NCBI GenBank assembly: GCA_944332735.1 | Contig: CALVKP010000114.1 | Span: forward strand, 1 to 35,876 | Origin: an uncultured Bacilli bacterium | Lineage (GTDB): Bacteria; Bacillota_I; Bacilli_A; RF39; UBA660 | DNA length: 35,876 nt | Reading direction: 5' to 3' | Shown: positions 24,949 through 33,366 of the stretch, in pieces | Numbering within the stretch: the stretch's first letter is position 1 | How the letters are laid out: the number at the start of each line of letters is the position of its first letter | The notes under the pieces: generated by a model | Told to the model about the DNA's origin: nothing | The model's input: the letters and a program-made list of their open reading frames with translations, nothing else | Databases searched by the model: none | Made by a program: the position numbers and the translations under genes

Positions 24949-25380
24949 ATGAAAGTAATAATTGAAGATACCAATGACAGAAAAATACGTTTGAATCATA
25001 TCATTGAGTGGTTGATAGGAATGATAGGATATGCAATTATATTAATTGCAGTGTCATTATTATTTCCAAAAACATTACAAATTGATTCTGATTTATTTGG
25101 TATGTGGGCACTTGTTGCTGCAATCATTATATTTATTTTGAATAAAACGATTAAACCTATATTATTTTGGTTAACTTTACCCATTACAGGACTTACTTTA
25201 GGCTTATTTTATCCATTTATTAATGTATTTATTCTTTATATGGTAAGTTTTTTATTACAAGATCATTTTCAAATTCATGGTATATGGATGGCATTTTTCA
25301 TTGCGATTATTATTTCTATTTTAAATATGTTAATGGATAGTATTGTATTAACTCCATTATTTAGGAGAAAAAAAGTATGA
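24949..25380 (+). CDS. YvlD-like small membrane protein (phage holin 4 superfamily)
   Basis: The 143-residue protein has four predicted membrane helices (about 18-40, 50-66, 72-102 and 110-135) and the family stretch NKTIKPILFWLTLPITGLTL. It matches the PF04020-type family that includes Bacillus YvlD. Despite the family name it is usually a chromosomal gene and its role is unknown. In Bacillus yvlD lies just before hprK-lgt; here lgt follows directly with an ATGA overlap, so hprK is missing from the interval. An AGGAAG site precedes the ATG. Confidence 0.8.
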   Translation: MKVIIEDTNDRKIRLNHIIEWLIGMIGYAIILIAVSLLFPKTLQIDSDLFGMWALVAAIIIFILNKTIKPILFWLTLPITGLTLGLFYPFINVFILYMVSFLLQDHFQIHGIWMAFFIAIIISILNMLMDSIVLTPLFRRKKV

Positions 25381-26174
25381 ATCCTATTTTAATACAATTT
25401 GGAAGTATACAAATTTATTGGTATTCAATATTCATTGCGATTGGATTAATATTAGGAGGTTATCTTGTTTTACAAGAAGCGAAACATCATGGAATCACAG
25501 AAGATAAGATGATAGACTTCTTTTTCTTTTTATTACCTATCGCATTTATTGGAGCAAGAATGTATTTTGTATTATTTCATTTAGATTATTATATAAGTGA
25601 ACCATTAGATATCCTAAAAGTCTGGGAAGGTGGTCTTGCCATTCATGGTGGTATTATTGCAGGATTTTTATACTTATTATATTTTACAAAAAAGAATAAT
25701 TACTCTCCCCTATTTTTTTGTGATATGATTGTTATAGGATTAATTTTAGGACAAGCGATTGGACGATGGGGAAATTTTATGAACAATGAAGCTTATGGAC
25801 CTGTTACTACTCTATCATTTTTAGAAAGTATGCATCTTCCTAAATTTATCATAGATGGAATGTATATTAATGGAGTGTATCATCAACCAACATTTTTATA
25901 TGAATCTTTGTGGTGTTTTTTAGGCTTTATCATTTTAGTTTGTATACACAAAATAAAAAAATTAAAATTAGGAATGTTAACCAGTTTTTATTTAATATGG
26001 TATGGAATTGAGCGTTTCTTTGTGGAAGGACTTAGAACGGATAGTTTAATGTTAGGAAATTTTAAAATTGCTCAAATTGTATCACTTTTATTTGTAGTAT
26101 CAGGAATTGTTTTATGTATCTTATGTTTGAAAAAGCGAAAAAAATATTATTGGGAGGAAACGTATGAGAAATAA
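25377..26174 (+). CDS. lgt: phosphatidylglycerol-prolipoprotein diacylglyceryl transferase
   Basis: Lgt attaches diacylglycerol to the lipobox cysteine, the first step of lipoprotein maturation in the membrane. Seven hydrophobic segments are visible. Key motifs are AIHGGIIAG (H90-G91-G92), the Lgt signature GRWGNFMNNEAYG (129-141) and the late block YGIERFFVEGLRTD. The 265 residues are full length. It overlaps the upstream gene by four bases and the trxB start by eleven. A substrate encoded nearby is the YidC lipoprotein. Confidence 0.95.
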   Translation: MNPILIQFGSIQIYWYSIFIAIGLILGGYLVLQEAKHHGITEDKMIDFFFFLLPIAFIGARMYFVLFHLDYYISEPLDILKVWEGGLAIHGGIIAGFLYLLYFTKKNNYSPLFFCDMIVIGLILGQAIGRWGNFMNNEAYGPVTTLSFLESMHLPKFIIDGMYINGVYHQPTFLYESLWCFLGFIILVCIHKIKKLKLGMLTSFYLIWYGIERFFVEGLRTDSLMLGNFKIAQIVSLLFVVSGIVLCILCLKKRKKYYWEETYEK

Positions 26175-27069
26175 TACTTATCCATTTATTGTAATTGGTG
26201 GTGGTGTGAGTGGTATGACAGCCGCTATTTATTTAAAAAGAGCAGGACATGATGTCATGATATTAGAACATGAAATTCCCGGTGGCCAAATTAATCGTAC
26301 AGCAGAAATAGAAAATTATCCTGGATTTTTAAAAATAGATGGTCCAAGTTTAGCAATGAATATCTATCAACAAGTTCAAAATCTAAATATTCCAATAATT
26401 TTTGAAAATGTGATAGAGATAAATAAAGAACGAGAAATTACAGTGAAAACAACACAAAATGAATATATTTGTAAGCGCTTAATTATTGCGTCAGGAAGAA
26501 CATCCAAAAAATTAGAATTACAAGATGAAGAAAAATATATAGGACATGGTATTAGTTATTGTGCCTTATGTGATGGAGCATTTTTCAAAGATAAGACAGT
26601 TGCTGTTATAGGAAGTGGAAATAGTGCTTTGGAAGAAGCTCTCTATTTAACAAAAATTTGTAAAAAAGTAATTATGATTAACCGTAGTGAGAAATTTAAA
26701 GGTAGTAAAATACTTTATGAGAAGTTAAAATCATGTTCTCAAGTACAATTTTTGTATCAAACTCATGTTGTAGGAATTTTGGGAGACGAAACAAAATTAA
26801 CGGGAATAGAAATCATGAAACAAGAAAAAAAATCAATACTACGATTAGATGGATTATTTGTTTATATAGGATCTACTCCAAATACTTCCTTTTTAAAAAA
26901 TATAGATATTCATCTTGATCAGGGTTTTATTGTGACAGATCAAAATATGCATACCAATATAGAGGGAATTTATGCATGTGGTGATTGTGTGAAAAAAGAA
27001 GTTTATCAATTAACAACTGCAGTGGGGGATGGAGCAACCGCTGCAACAACAGCCGAAAAAGAGTTATAA
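26164..27069 (+). CDS. trxB: thioredoxin-reductase-like flavoprotein
   Basis: The FAD motif VIGGGVSGMTAA (10-21) and redox pair C133-A-L-C136 in YCALCDGAFF place it in the low-molecular-weight TrxB family (canonical centre CATC), and GIYACGDC is the second FAD motif. The nucleotide domain has GSGNSALEEA (150-159), but the segment that grips the NADPH 2'-phosphate, HRRxxFR in standard TrxB, reads NRSEKFK (173-179). The electron donor may therefore differ from NADPH. Length is 301 residues. GGGAGG precedes the ATG inside the lgt end. In Bacillus trxB sits near the yvcJ-yvcK-whiA cluster, as here without yvcJ. Confidence 0.85.
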   Translation: MRNNTYPFIVIGGGVSGMTAAIYLKRAGHDVMILEHEIPGGQINRTAEIENYPGFLKIDGPSLAMNIYQQVQNLNIPIIFENVIEINKEREITVKTTQNEYICKRLIIASGRTSKKLELQDEEKYIGHGISYCALCDGAFFKDKTVAVIGSGNSALEEALYLTKICKKVIMINRSEKFKGSKILYEKLKSCSQVQFLYQTHVVGILGDETKLTGIEIMKQEKKSILRLDGLFVYIGSTPNTSFLKNIDIHLDQGFIVTDQNMHTNIEGIYACGDCVKKEVYQLTTAVGDGATAATTAEKEL

Positions 27070-27085
27070 AATTCTTTTTCGTTTT
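27055..27085 (+). terminator. trxB terminator
   Basis: gaaaaaga pairs with tctttttc around a 10-base loop, followed by gttttt. It includes the trxB stop. Confidence 0.6.
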
Positions 27086-27092
27086 TCTTTAA

Positions 27093-27122
27093 TTATCAAA
27101 ATAGTAAAAAATATAGTATAAT
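27093..27122 (+). promoter_or_regulatory. yvcK-whiA promoter
   Basis: TTATCA (27093-27098), 18 nt, TATAAT (27117-27122), shortly before the GGTGATAG ribosome site of yvcK. Confidence 0.6.
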
Positions 27123-27137
27123 AATAGTGGTGATAGA

Positions 27138-28082
27138 ATGAAGAAGAAGATTGTTGTGTTAGGTGGAGGAACAGGAATGTCTACTCTACTTCGAGGCTTA
27201 AAACAATTTCCAGTAGATATTACAGCAATTGTATCTGTTTGTGATGATGGAAAAAGTACAGGACGTTTACGTCAGGAATTTAATACTATTGCTGTTGGCG
27301 ATATGAGACGTGTTTTAGTTGCTCTTTCCGAGGTTGAACCGCTTGTTGAGAAATTATTTAATTACCGTTTTCATACAACAAGTGATTTAGATGGGCATAC
27401 TGTAGGTAATTTATTATTAACAGCAATGTCTAATATTAATGGTAATTTATCAGAAGGAATAGAAGCATTAGCTAAAATATTGAATTTAAAAGGTAGAGTA
27501 TTACCACTCACAGAAGATAATGTTGTATTAATGGCAAAAATGGAAGATGGAAGAATTATTGAGGGAGAACATAATATTACAGAAACACATGGTGTAATTA
27601 AAAAAGTATATTATAAAGAAGAACCAGTCGTTAGTTCTGAAGTGATTCGATCTATTAAAGAAGCTGATTTAATATTGTTATCTATGGGTAGTTTATATAC
27701 AAGTATTATTCCTAATTTGATATGTAAAGATGTGATTCATGCGATTGATAAAAGTCATGCCCAAGTGATGTATGTATGTAATATGATGACTCAACCAGGA
27801 GAAACAGATAATTTTACAGTGGCAGATCATATAAAAGTATTAAATCATTATTTAGGAAAACATAAAGTGGATAAAGTAATTGCCAATGAAGGTAAAATAG
27901 ATAAGATTTTAAGAGATAAATATGCAGATTTAGAGCAAAAGGACCCTGTAAAAGTTGATATTGCTGCTTTGAGAAAATTAAATGTTAAAATAATTGAAGA
28001 TGATTTTGTAATTATAGAAGATGGAGTTTTGAGACATAACTCTATGAAGTTAGCATTTCACATCTTCTCTAACTTGTTATAA
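27138..28082 (+). CDS. yvcK: YvcK/GlmR family protein (CofD-like fold)
   Basis: YvcK (GlmR) binds UDP-GlcNAc and steers carbon into cell-wall precursors, being required on gluconeogenic carbon in Bacillus. Family blocks are VVLGGGTGMSTLLRGLK at the start, VCDDGKSTGRLR, VGDMRRVLVALS, DLDGHTVGNLLLTAM, LLSMGSLYTSIIPNL and MTQPGETDNFTVADH. The 314 residues are full length. Its stop shares one base with the whiA start (TAATG). The rapZ-type gene yvcJ that usually precedes it is absent. Confidence 0.94.
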   Translation: MKKKIVVLGGGTGMSTLLRGLKQFPVDITAIVSVCDDGKSTGRLRQEFNTIAVGDMRRVLVALSEVEPLVEKLFNYRFHTTSDLDGHTVGNLLLTAMSNINGNLSEGIEALAKILNLKGRVLPLTEDNVVLMAKMEDGRIIEGEHNITETHGVIKKVYYKEEPVVSSEVIRSIKEADLILLSMGSLYTSIIPNLICKDVIHAIDKSHAQVMYVCNMMTQPGETDNFTVADHIKVLNHYLGKHKVDKVIANEGKIDKILRDKYADLEQKDPVKVDIAALRKLNVKIIEDDFVIIEDGVLRHNSMKLAFHIFSNLL

Positions 28083-29008
28083 TGTCATTTACAGGTACGA
28101 TTAAAGAAGAAGTATGCAATTTAAAAACAACTAAAACAGATGAAATATCAGAATTATCCGCTTTAGTACGAAATCTTGCTACAATTTATGATCAATATTT
28201 TCAAGTTGTTACAGAAAATGAAAATGTTTCTCGTCGCATATTTCAATTAATTAAAAAAAATTATGACGTAACAAGTAAAATTATTGTCCGTCGTGGATAT
28301 AATTTTAATAAAAATTTACAATATATATTAGAAGTAAAATATAAAGAAAATGAAATATTAGAAGATTTATCAATTATAGAAAATGGTAAGATGAGAATGA
28401 TTCCTCATTCTTATATCTATGATGATTTTGAATTGAAACGATCTTATATGAGAGGTGTATTTTTATCTTGTGGGAGTATGAATGACCCTAAAACATCTCG
28501 CTATCATTTAGAATTTGTTTTTATTGATTTAGAGTATGCTGAATTTATTGTAGATTTGTTAAATGGATTTCGTTTAAATGCCAAACTTTTAAAAAGAGAT
28601 AATAAGTATATGGTATATATGAAAGAAGCTGAAAAAATTGGTGACTTTTTGAGAATAATTGGCGCCGATAAGGCAACAATGTATTATGAAGATATCCGTA
28701 TTTATCGTGAAGAAAAAAATAGAACAAATCGTTTAAATAATTGTGAACAAGCAAATGTAGAAAAACTAATGGAGACTGCGAATCAACAAATAAAAGATAT
28801 TCAGTATTTGAAAGATCATGATGGGTTTGAATTACTAGATAATAAAGTACAAGAAGTAGCAAATTACCGATTAAAATATCCAGAAGTATCTTTGTTAGAG
28901 TTAAGTGAAATAATAAGCATAGAAACAGGTAATAAAATAACGAAATCAGGATTACACCATCGTTTTAAAAAGATAAAAGATTTAGTAAATAAGATAAAAA
29001 TAAAATGA
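28082..29008 (+). CDS. whiA: WhiA DNA-binding protein
   Basis: WhiA combines a degenerate LAGLIDADG homing-endonuclease fold with a C-terminal helix-turn-helix. It controls sporulation in actinomycetes and affects division and chromosome segregation in Firmicutes. The N terminus SFTGTIKEEVCNL and the block KRSYMRGVFLSCGSMNDPKT (119-138) are typical, as is the C-terminal KSGLHHRFKKI recognition segment. The 308 residues are full length. It is coupled to yvcK by a one-base overlap and ends with a hairpin. Confidence 0.94.
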   Translation: MSFTGTIKEEVCNLKTTKTDEISELSALVRNLATIYDQYFQVVTENENVSRRIFQLIKKNYDVTSKIIVRRGYNFNKNLQYILEVKYKENEILEDLSIIENGKMRMIPHSYIYDDFELKRSYMRGVFLSCGSMNDPKTSRYHLEFVFIDLEYAEFIVDLLNGFRLNAKLLKRDNKYMVYMKEAEKIGDFLRIIGADKATMYYEDIRIYREEKNRTNRLNNCEQANVEKLMETANQQIKDIQYLKDHDGFELLDNKVQEVANYRLKYPEVSLLELSEIISIETGNKITKSGLHHRFKKIKDLVNKIKIK

Positions 29009-29036
29009 ATTTGCAAAATTGCATTTTCATTTTTTT
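29002..29036 (+). terminator. whiA terminator
   Basis: aaaatgaa and ttcatttt form the outer stem and tgcaa/ttgca an inner stem, followed by a T-run. It includes the whiA stop. Confidence 0.7.
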
Positions 29037-29058
29037 GTTTTTGTTATAAGATATGAGG

Positions 29059-29087
29059 AAGACATATTTGAAAAAATATAGTATAAT
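29059..29087 (+). promoter_or_regulatory. promoter of the DHH gene-rplI-dnaB operon
   Basis: AAGACA (29059-29064), 17 nt, TATAAT (29082-29087). The start codon follows 17 nt later with AGGTGA in between. Confidence 0.6.
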
Positions 29088-29104
29088 GATGTATAGGTGA
29101 TTCC

Positions 29105-30079
29105 ATGGAAACAATGTTTAAAAAATTAACATCTTTAATTCGTGAAAGTGACAATGTGATGATTATGGCCCATCATGATATTGATATGGATGCTTTTGGA
29201 TCATCTTTAGCACTTTATGAAATTGTTAGAAGTTTTGATAAAAATTCATACGTTTTTTTGGAAAGTTTGAAGGATAATGTAGCTATTTCTCATGCTTTAG
29301 AAAGCTTAGAAAAAGCCAAAATAGATATTACTTTTTTATCCGAAAAGAATTATCTAAAATATAAAAGAAAAAATAGTTTACTTGTTATATTAGATGTATA
29401 TAAAAAAGAAATGTTAGAGTTTCCAGATGTGGTAAATCAATTTGAAAATATTGTAGTAATTGATCACCATGTTAAAAATACACCGACACAGTATCCCACA
29501 TTATTTGAATATACCGCACCCGATATATCAAGTGTTAATGAAATTATCGTTTCCTATTTAAAATATTTAAATAAAACTGTAAATCCAGTTATTGCAACCA
29601 TTATGTTAGCTGGAATTGAAATTGATACCAATCAATTTAATGTCAAAACAACTGATAAAACATATGAAGCAGCAGCTTTCTTAACAAAGATAGGTGCAGA
29701 TCATGTGTTAAAACAAGAATTATTAAAAGAAGATAGAAACAGTTATTTAAAAAGACAACAATTTGTGAAAAAAAGTTTTATGATAAATCAAAATATAGCA
29801 ATGTGTGTTTTAGATGAACAACATTATGAAAGGAAAGATTTAGCAGTCATTGCAGAAGAACTTTTAAAACTTGATAATGTTGAGGCGTCTTTTGTGATAG
29901 GACGATTAGATAAAGAAACAATATATATCAGTGCACGTTCTATCGGTAAAATAAATGTGGAAGCATATATGGAGCAACTAGGCGGTGGAGGTCATATGAC
30001 AGAAGCAGCTACAAGTATTAAAAATAAGACTATTATTGAAGTAAAAGAAGAATTAATTCAAGTGTTAAATGGAAGGTGA
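29105..30079 (+). CDS. stand-alone DHH-DHHA1 phosphodiesterase (GdpP catalytic part)
   Basis: The gene sits where Bacillus has gdpP (yybT), before rplI and dnaC/dnaB. GdpP degrades c-di-AMP. The 324 residues cover only the DHH and DHHA1 domains: H24-D25-x-D27-x-D29 (MAHHDIDMDA), D97 (VILDVYK), D120-H121-H122 (VIDHHVK), D174 (AGIEIDT) and the substrate loop GGGGH at 293-297. The two membrane helices, PAS-type and degenerate GGDEF domains of full GdpP (about 650 residues) are absent, and no remnant lies upstream. It is therefore probably soluble and lacks that sensory input. A nanoRNase-type role is an alternative. Four bases separate it from rplI. Confidence 0.82.
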   Translation: METMFKKLTSLIRESDNVMIMAHHDIDMDAFGSSLALYEIVRSFDKNSYVFLESLKDNVAISHALESLEKAKIDITFLSEKNYLKYKRKNSLLVILDVYKKEMLEFPDVVNQFENIVVIDHHVKNTPTQYPTLFEYTAPDISSVNEIIVSYLKYLNKTVNPVIATIMLAGIEIDTNQFNVKTTDKTYEAAAFLTKIGADHVLKQELLKEDRNSYLKRQQFVKKSFMINQNIAMCVLDEQHYERKDLAVIAEELLKLDNVEASFVIGRLDKETIYISARSIGKINVEAYMEQLGGGGHMTEAATSIKNKTIIEVKEELIQVLNGR

Positions 30080-30083
30080 AACA

Positions 30084-30521
30084 ATGAAAGTAATATTTGT
30101 TCGAGATTTAAAAGGTCAAGGCAAAAAAGGAGATATTAAAGAAGTAAAAGATGGCTATGGAAATAATTTTTTGATAAAGAATGGATATGCTGTTTTGGCA
30201 AACTCTGGAAATATGACAAAATTAAAAAATGATGAAGCGCGTCGTGGAATAGCTGAAACTTTAAAAGTACATGATATGGAAGATATCAAAAAAGAATTAG
30301 AATTAAAAACATTTGAATTTAATGCTAAAACTGGGAAAGAAGGAAGGATGTTTGGGCAAATTTCCGTAAAACAAATCAAAGAAGCTTTAAATAAAGAAGG
30401 ATTCCATATTGATAAAAAACAGATTCATTTAGATCATCCAATTCAAAGTTTAGGGATTCATTTTGTAGAAATTGAATTACATAAAAAAGTAATTGCAAAA
30501 ATGAAAGTTCATGTAAAATAG
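30084..30521 (+). CDS. rplI: 50S ribosomal protein L9
   Basis: L9 is a two-domain protein with a long connecting helix that reaches between neighbouring ribosomes. The N-terminal signature is GQGKKGDIKEVKDGYGNNFL and the C-terminal domain has GRMFGQISVKQIKEAL. Length is 145 residues. ATG at 30084, with GGAAGGTG upstream, is preferred over an in-frame ATG at 30069 that would overlap the DHH gene. Confidence 0.95.
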   Translation: MKVIFVRDLKGQGKKGDIKEVKDGYGNNFLIKNGYAVLANSGNMTKLKNDEARRGIAETLKVHDMEDIKKELELKTFEFNAKTGKEGRMFGQISVKQIKEALNKEGFHIDKKQIHLDHPIQSLGIHFVEIELHKKVIAKMKVHVK

Positions 30522-30542
30522 ATATAGTTCGGGGGGATTTCT

Positions 30543-31886
30543 ATGAAGGAGAGAGTTACACCGCATAATATTGAAGCAGAACAATCTGTACTAGGTTCTA
30601 TGTTTTTATCTAAGTATGCTGCTCAAAAGTGTGTAGAAAATTTGGATAAAGACTTATTTTATTCTGATCAACACAAAAAAATATTTGAAGTAATGTGTGA
30701 TTTATTAGAGAAACAAGTTCCAATTGATTTTACTACAGTAAGTGCTGAATTAGATAAAAGAAAATGGTTAAAACAAGTCGGGGATGTAGAATATTTAAGT
30801 GAGTTAACCAACATTGTTCCAAGTGCTGCAAATGTAGATAATTACATCCAAATTGTTGAAGAAAATGCTATTTTAAGACGTTTAATAGAAGAGTCTACAG
30901 AAATTGCCAATGATTGTTTTGGTGCAACAGGTGATATCAGTGAATTATTAGATAATGCTGAAAAAAAGATTTTAAATGTTGTTAAAACCAGAAAAGGAAC
31001 AGAGTTTCGTAGTTTATCTGAAGTATTAAATAAAACACAGTTGGACTTGGAAAAATTATCAAAAAACAAAGGTGAAATTACAGGCCTTGCAACAGGATTT
31101 TATGATTTAGATAGAATTACATCTGGTTTTCATGAGAATGAATTAATTATTATTGCAGCACGTCCAGCAATGGGTAAAACAGCCTTTGCTTTAAATTTAG
31201 CTATGAATATGGCAAATAATACAGATAAGGCAGTTGCTATTTTTAACTTGGAAATGGGTGCAGAACAATTAGCAATGCGTATGATTGCTAGTGCAGGTCA
31301 AATTGATAGTAGAAAATTGCGTACTGGACGTTTAGAACATCAAGATTGGAAACGTGTTAATGAAGCAATGAGTAGGCTTGCCAATAAGAGAATATATATA
31401 GATGATACACCAGGACGTTCTATTAGTGATATCCGTTCTAAATGTCGTCGTTTAGCGGCAAGTGATACAGGTCTTTCAGCGGTTATTATTGACTATTTAC
31501 AGTTAATTAGTGGTTCTAGTAAATATGCTGGACAAAGACAACAAGAAGTATCAGAAATCTCTCGTTCATTAAAAACGATGGCAATGGAATTAAATATTCC
31601 TGTCATTGCTTTAGCACAACTTTCACGTAGTGTGGAAGGACGTGATGACAAAAGACCAATTTTAAGTGATTTAAGAGAATCTGGTTCTATTGAACAAGAT
31701 GCAGATTTAGTTGCTTTCTTATATCGTGATGATTATTATCATAAAGAAAATGCAATTGATGAAAATACAAGTCGTAGTGAATTGTTAATTAGAAAAAATC
31801 GTAGTGGACCTACTGCAACAGTAGATTTAATATTTAAGCTACAAACATCTACGTTTTTGAATTTTATCAATCGAGAAGAATCATAG
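30543..31886 (+). CDS. dnaB: replicative DNA helicase DnaB (DnaC of Bacillus)
   Basis: This is the hexameric fork helicase. The N-terminal domain begins PHNIEAEQSVLGSM. The RecA-like core has Walker A AARPAMGKTAFALNLA, Walker B VIIDYLQLISG, and SDLRESGSIEQDADLVAFLYR. Full length at 447 residues, with no intein. GGGGGG lies seven bases before the ATG. Order DHH gene-rplI-dnaB matches Bacilli. Its loaders (dnaD, dnaI, dnaB of Bacillus) are not in the window. Confidence 0.96.
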   Translation: MKERVTPHNIEAEQSVLGSMFLSKYAAQKCVENLDKDLFYSDQHKKIFEVMCDLLEKQVPIDFTTVSAELDKRKWLKQVGDVEYLSELTNIVPSAANVDNYIQIVEENAILRRLIEESTEIANDCFGATGDISELLDNAEKKILNVVKTRKGTEFRSLSEVLNKTQLDLEKLSKNKGEITGLATGFYDLDRITSGFHENELIIIAARPAMGKTAFALNLAMNMANNTDKAVAIFNLEMGAEQLAMRMIASAGQIDSRKLRTGRLEHQDWKRVNEAMSRLANKRIYIDDTPGRSISDIRSKCRRLAASDTGLSAVIIDYLQLISGSSKYAGQRQQEVSEISRSLKTMAMELNIPVIALAQLSRSVEGRDDKRPILSDLRESGSIEQDADLVAFLYRDDYYHKENAIDENTSRSELLIRKNRSGPTATVDLIFKLQTSTFLNFINREES

Positions 31887-31917
31887 TAAATTGTTAGAAT
31901 AGAAAGGTATGTGATTT

Positions 31918-33366
31918 ATGAAGAAACTAGGTTTATTATTATTAGCAGTTATTCTAATTAGTACTTTATTTGTATCAGGATTCCAGTCAAAAGGAGCTCT
32001 GGAGCCAAATACAGTATATGAAGTATATTTAGATGATGAAGTAATTGGAAGAGTGAAATCGAAAGATTCATTAGAAGAGTATATTGATCAAAAAGGTGAA
32101 GCTTATAAGAAAAAATTACATGCAGATAGAGTATATGCTCCGAATGGTTTAGAAATAAAAAAAGTAATCACATACGATGAAAAAGTAGACCGTGTTGCTG
32201 ATATTTATCAAAAAATTTCTGAAAAGAAACCATTTACGATTAAAGGATATCGCCTAACAATTCAAAATGGTAAAAAGAAGACAAGATTATATATAGATAA
32301 AAAATCAGTTGCCAAAGAAGCATTAGAAAATACAGTAAAAACATTTGTTGGTATAGAAGAATATGAATCGTATATGGAAGATACGCAAACACCAGTAACA
32401 ACGACTGGTAGTTATATTGATAATATTTATATTAACAATAATATGACTATGAGTGAAAGTTATATTCCTGTAACAGAGAAAATTTATACAGATTCTAAAG
32501 AATTATCTCAATATTTATTATTTGGAAAAAATAACAATAAGAAAAATTACACTGTTCAAGTAGGAGATACAATTAGTCAAGTAGCTTTTAATAATCAAAT
32601 TAGTGTGAATGAATTTTTAATATCAAATCCAGAATTTACAAGTGAGAAAAGTTTACTATTTCCAGGACAAACAGTTGTAATTGGAATGACAGATCCTCAA
32701 ATTCAAGTAGTATCAGTAGTAAATCAAACATCAGATGTTGTAAATAACTACTCTACAGAAGAAAGATATGATTCTAGTAAATTAGTAGGAGAAGATGAGG
32801 TGATTCAAGAAGGGGAAGATGGATTAGACCGTGTAAAACAAGAATTAACTTATGTGAATGGAGATGTTATATCTACAGAAATTCAATCACGTGAAGAGTT
32901 AAAACCATCTATTAAGAAAATTGTTGTGAAAGGTGATAAAGTGATTCCTTCTGTAGGATATGGTGCATGGTATTGGCCGGTACCAAGTCATTATGTGATT
33001 AGTCCGATGGGATATCGTGTAGATCCAATTAGTGGAGCACGTTCACTCCATACTGGAGCAGATATTGCTGAAAGTTGTGGAAAACCAATTTGGGCTGCTA
33101 ATAATGGAGTTGTTACGGAAGCAGCATACCGTCCAGATTTAGGTAATGGTAATTATGTAACAATTAATCATAATAACGGATATTATACGTTATATGCTCA
33201 TATGTCTAAATATATAGTTCGTGTAGGTCAAGTTGTAGAAAAAGGTCAGTTAATTGGATATGTTGGAAGAACAGGTAGAGCTACTGGATGTCATTTACAT
33301 TTCGAAGCATGGAGAAATGGCGCACCACGACGTGGTCAAGTTTATAACGCTCTTCTCTTGTATTAA
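31918..33366 (+). CDS. secreted LysM-G5-M23 peptidoglycan endopeptidase
   Basis: After a signal peptide (about 1-24), an N-terminal region of unclear fold is followed by a LysM wall-binding domain (about 222-268, YTVQVGDTISQVAFNNQ), a G5 domain (about 270-345) and a C-terminal M23 (LytM-type) peptidase. Zinc ligands are H378 and D382 (HTGAD) and H461 (HLH), with H428 in YAHMS, all intact. It should cut peptide cross-links or stem peptides. The layout resembles SpoIIQ/LytM-type enzymes with G5 domains. An extended -10-like TGTTAGAAT at 31892-31900 could give it its own promoter. The stop shares one base with walJ. Confidence 0.88.
   Translation: MKKLGLLLLAVILISTLFVSGFQSKGALEPNTVYEVYLDDEVIGRVKSKDSLEEYIDQKGEAYKKKLHADRVYAPNGLEIKKVITYDEKVDRVADIYQKISEKKPFTIKGYRLTIQNGKKKTRLYIDKKSVAKEALENTVKTFVGIEEYESYMEDTQTPVTTTGSYIDNIYINNNMTMSESYIPVTEKIYTDSKELSQYLLFGKNNNKKNYTVQVGDTISQVAFNNQISVNEFLISNPEFTSEKSLLFPGQTVVIGMTDPQIQVVSVVNQTSDVVNNYSTEERYDSSKLVGEDEVIQEGEDGLDRVKQELTYVNGDVISTEIQSREELKPSIKKIVVKGDKVIPSVGYGAWYWPVPSHYVISPMGYRVDPISGARSLHTGADIAESCGKPIWAANNGVVTEAAYRPDLGNGNYVTINHNNGYYTLYAHMSKYIVRVGQVVEKGQLIGYVGRTGRATGCHLHFEAWRNGAPRRGQVYNALLLY

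Noticed and set aside
28545-28862. Minus-strand frame within whiA
   Set aside because: Antisense to whiA and Leu/His-rich with no domain pattern.
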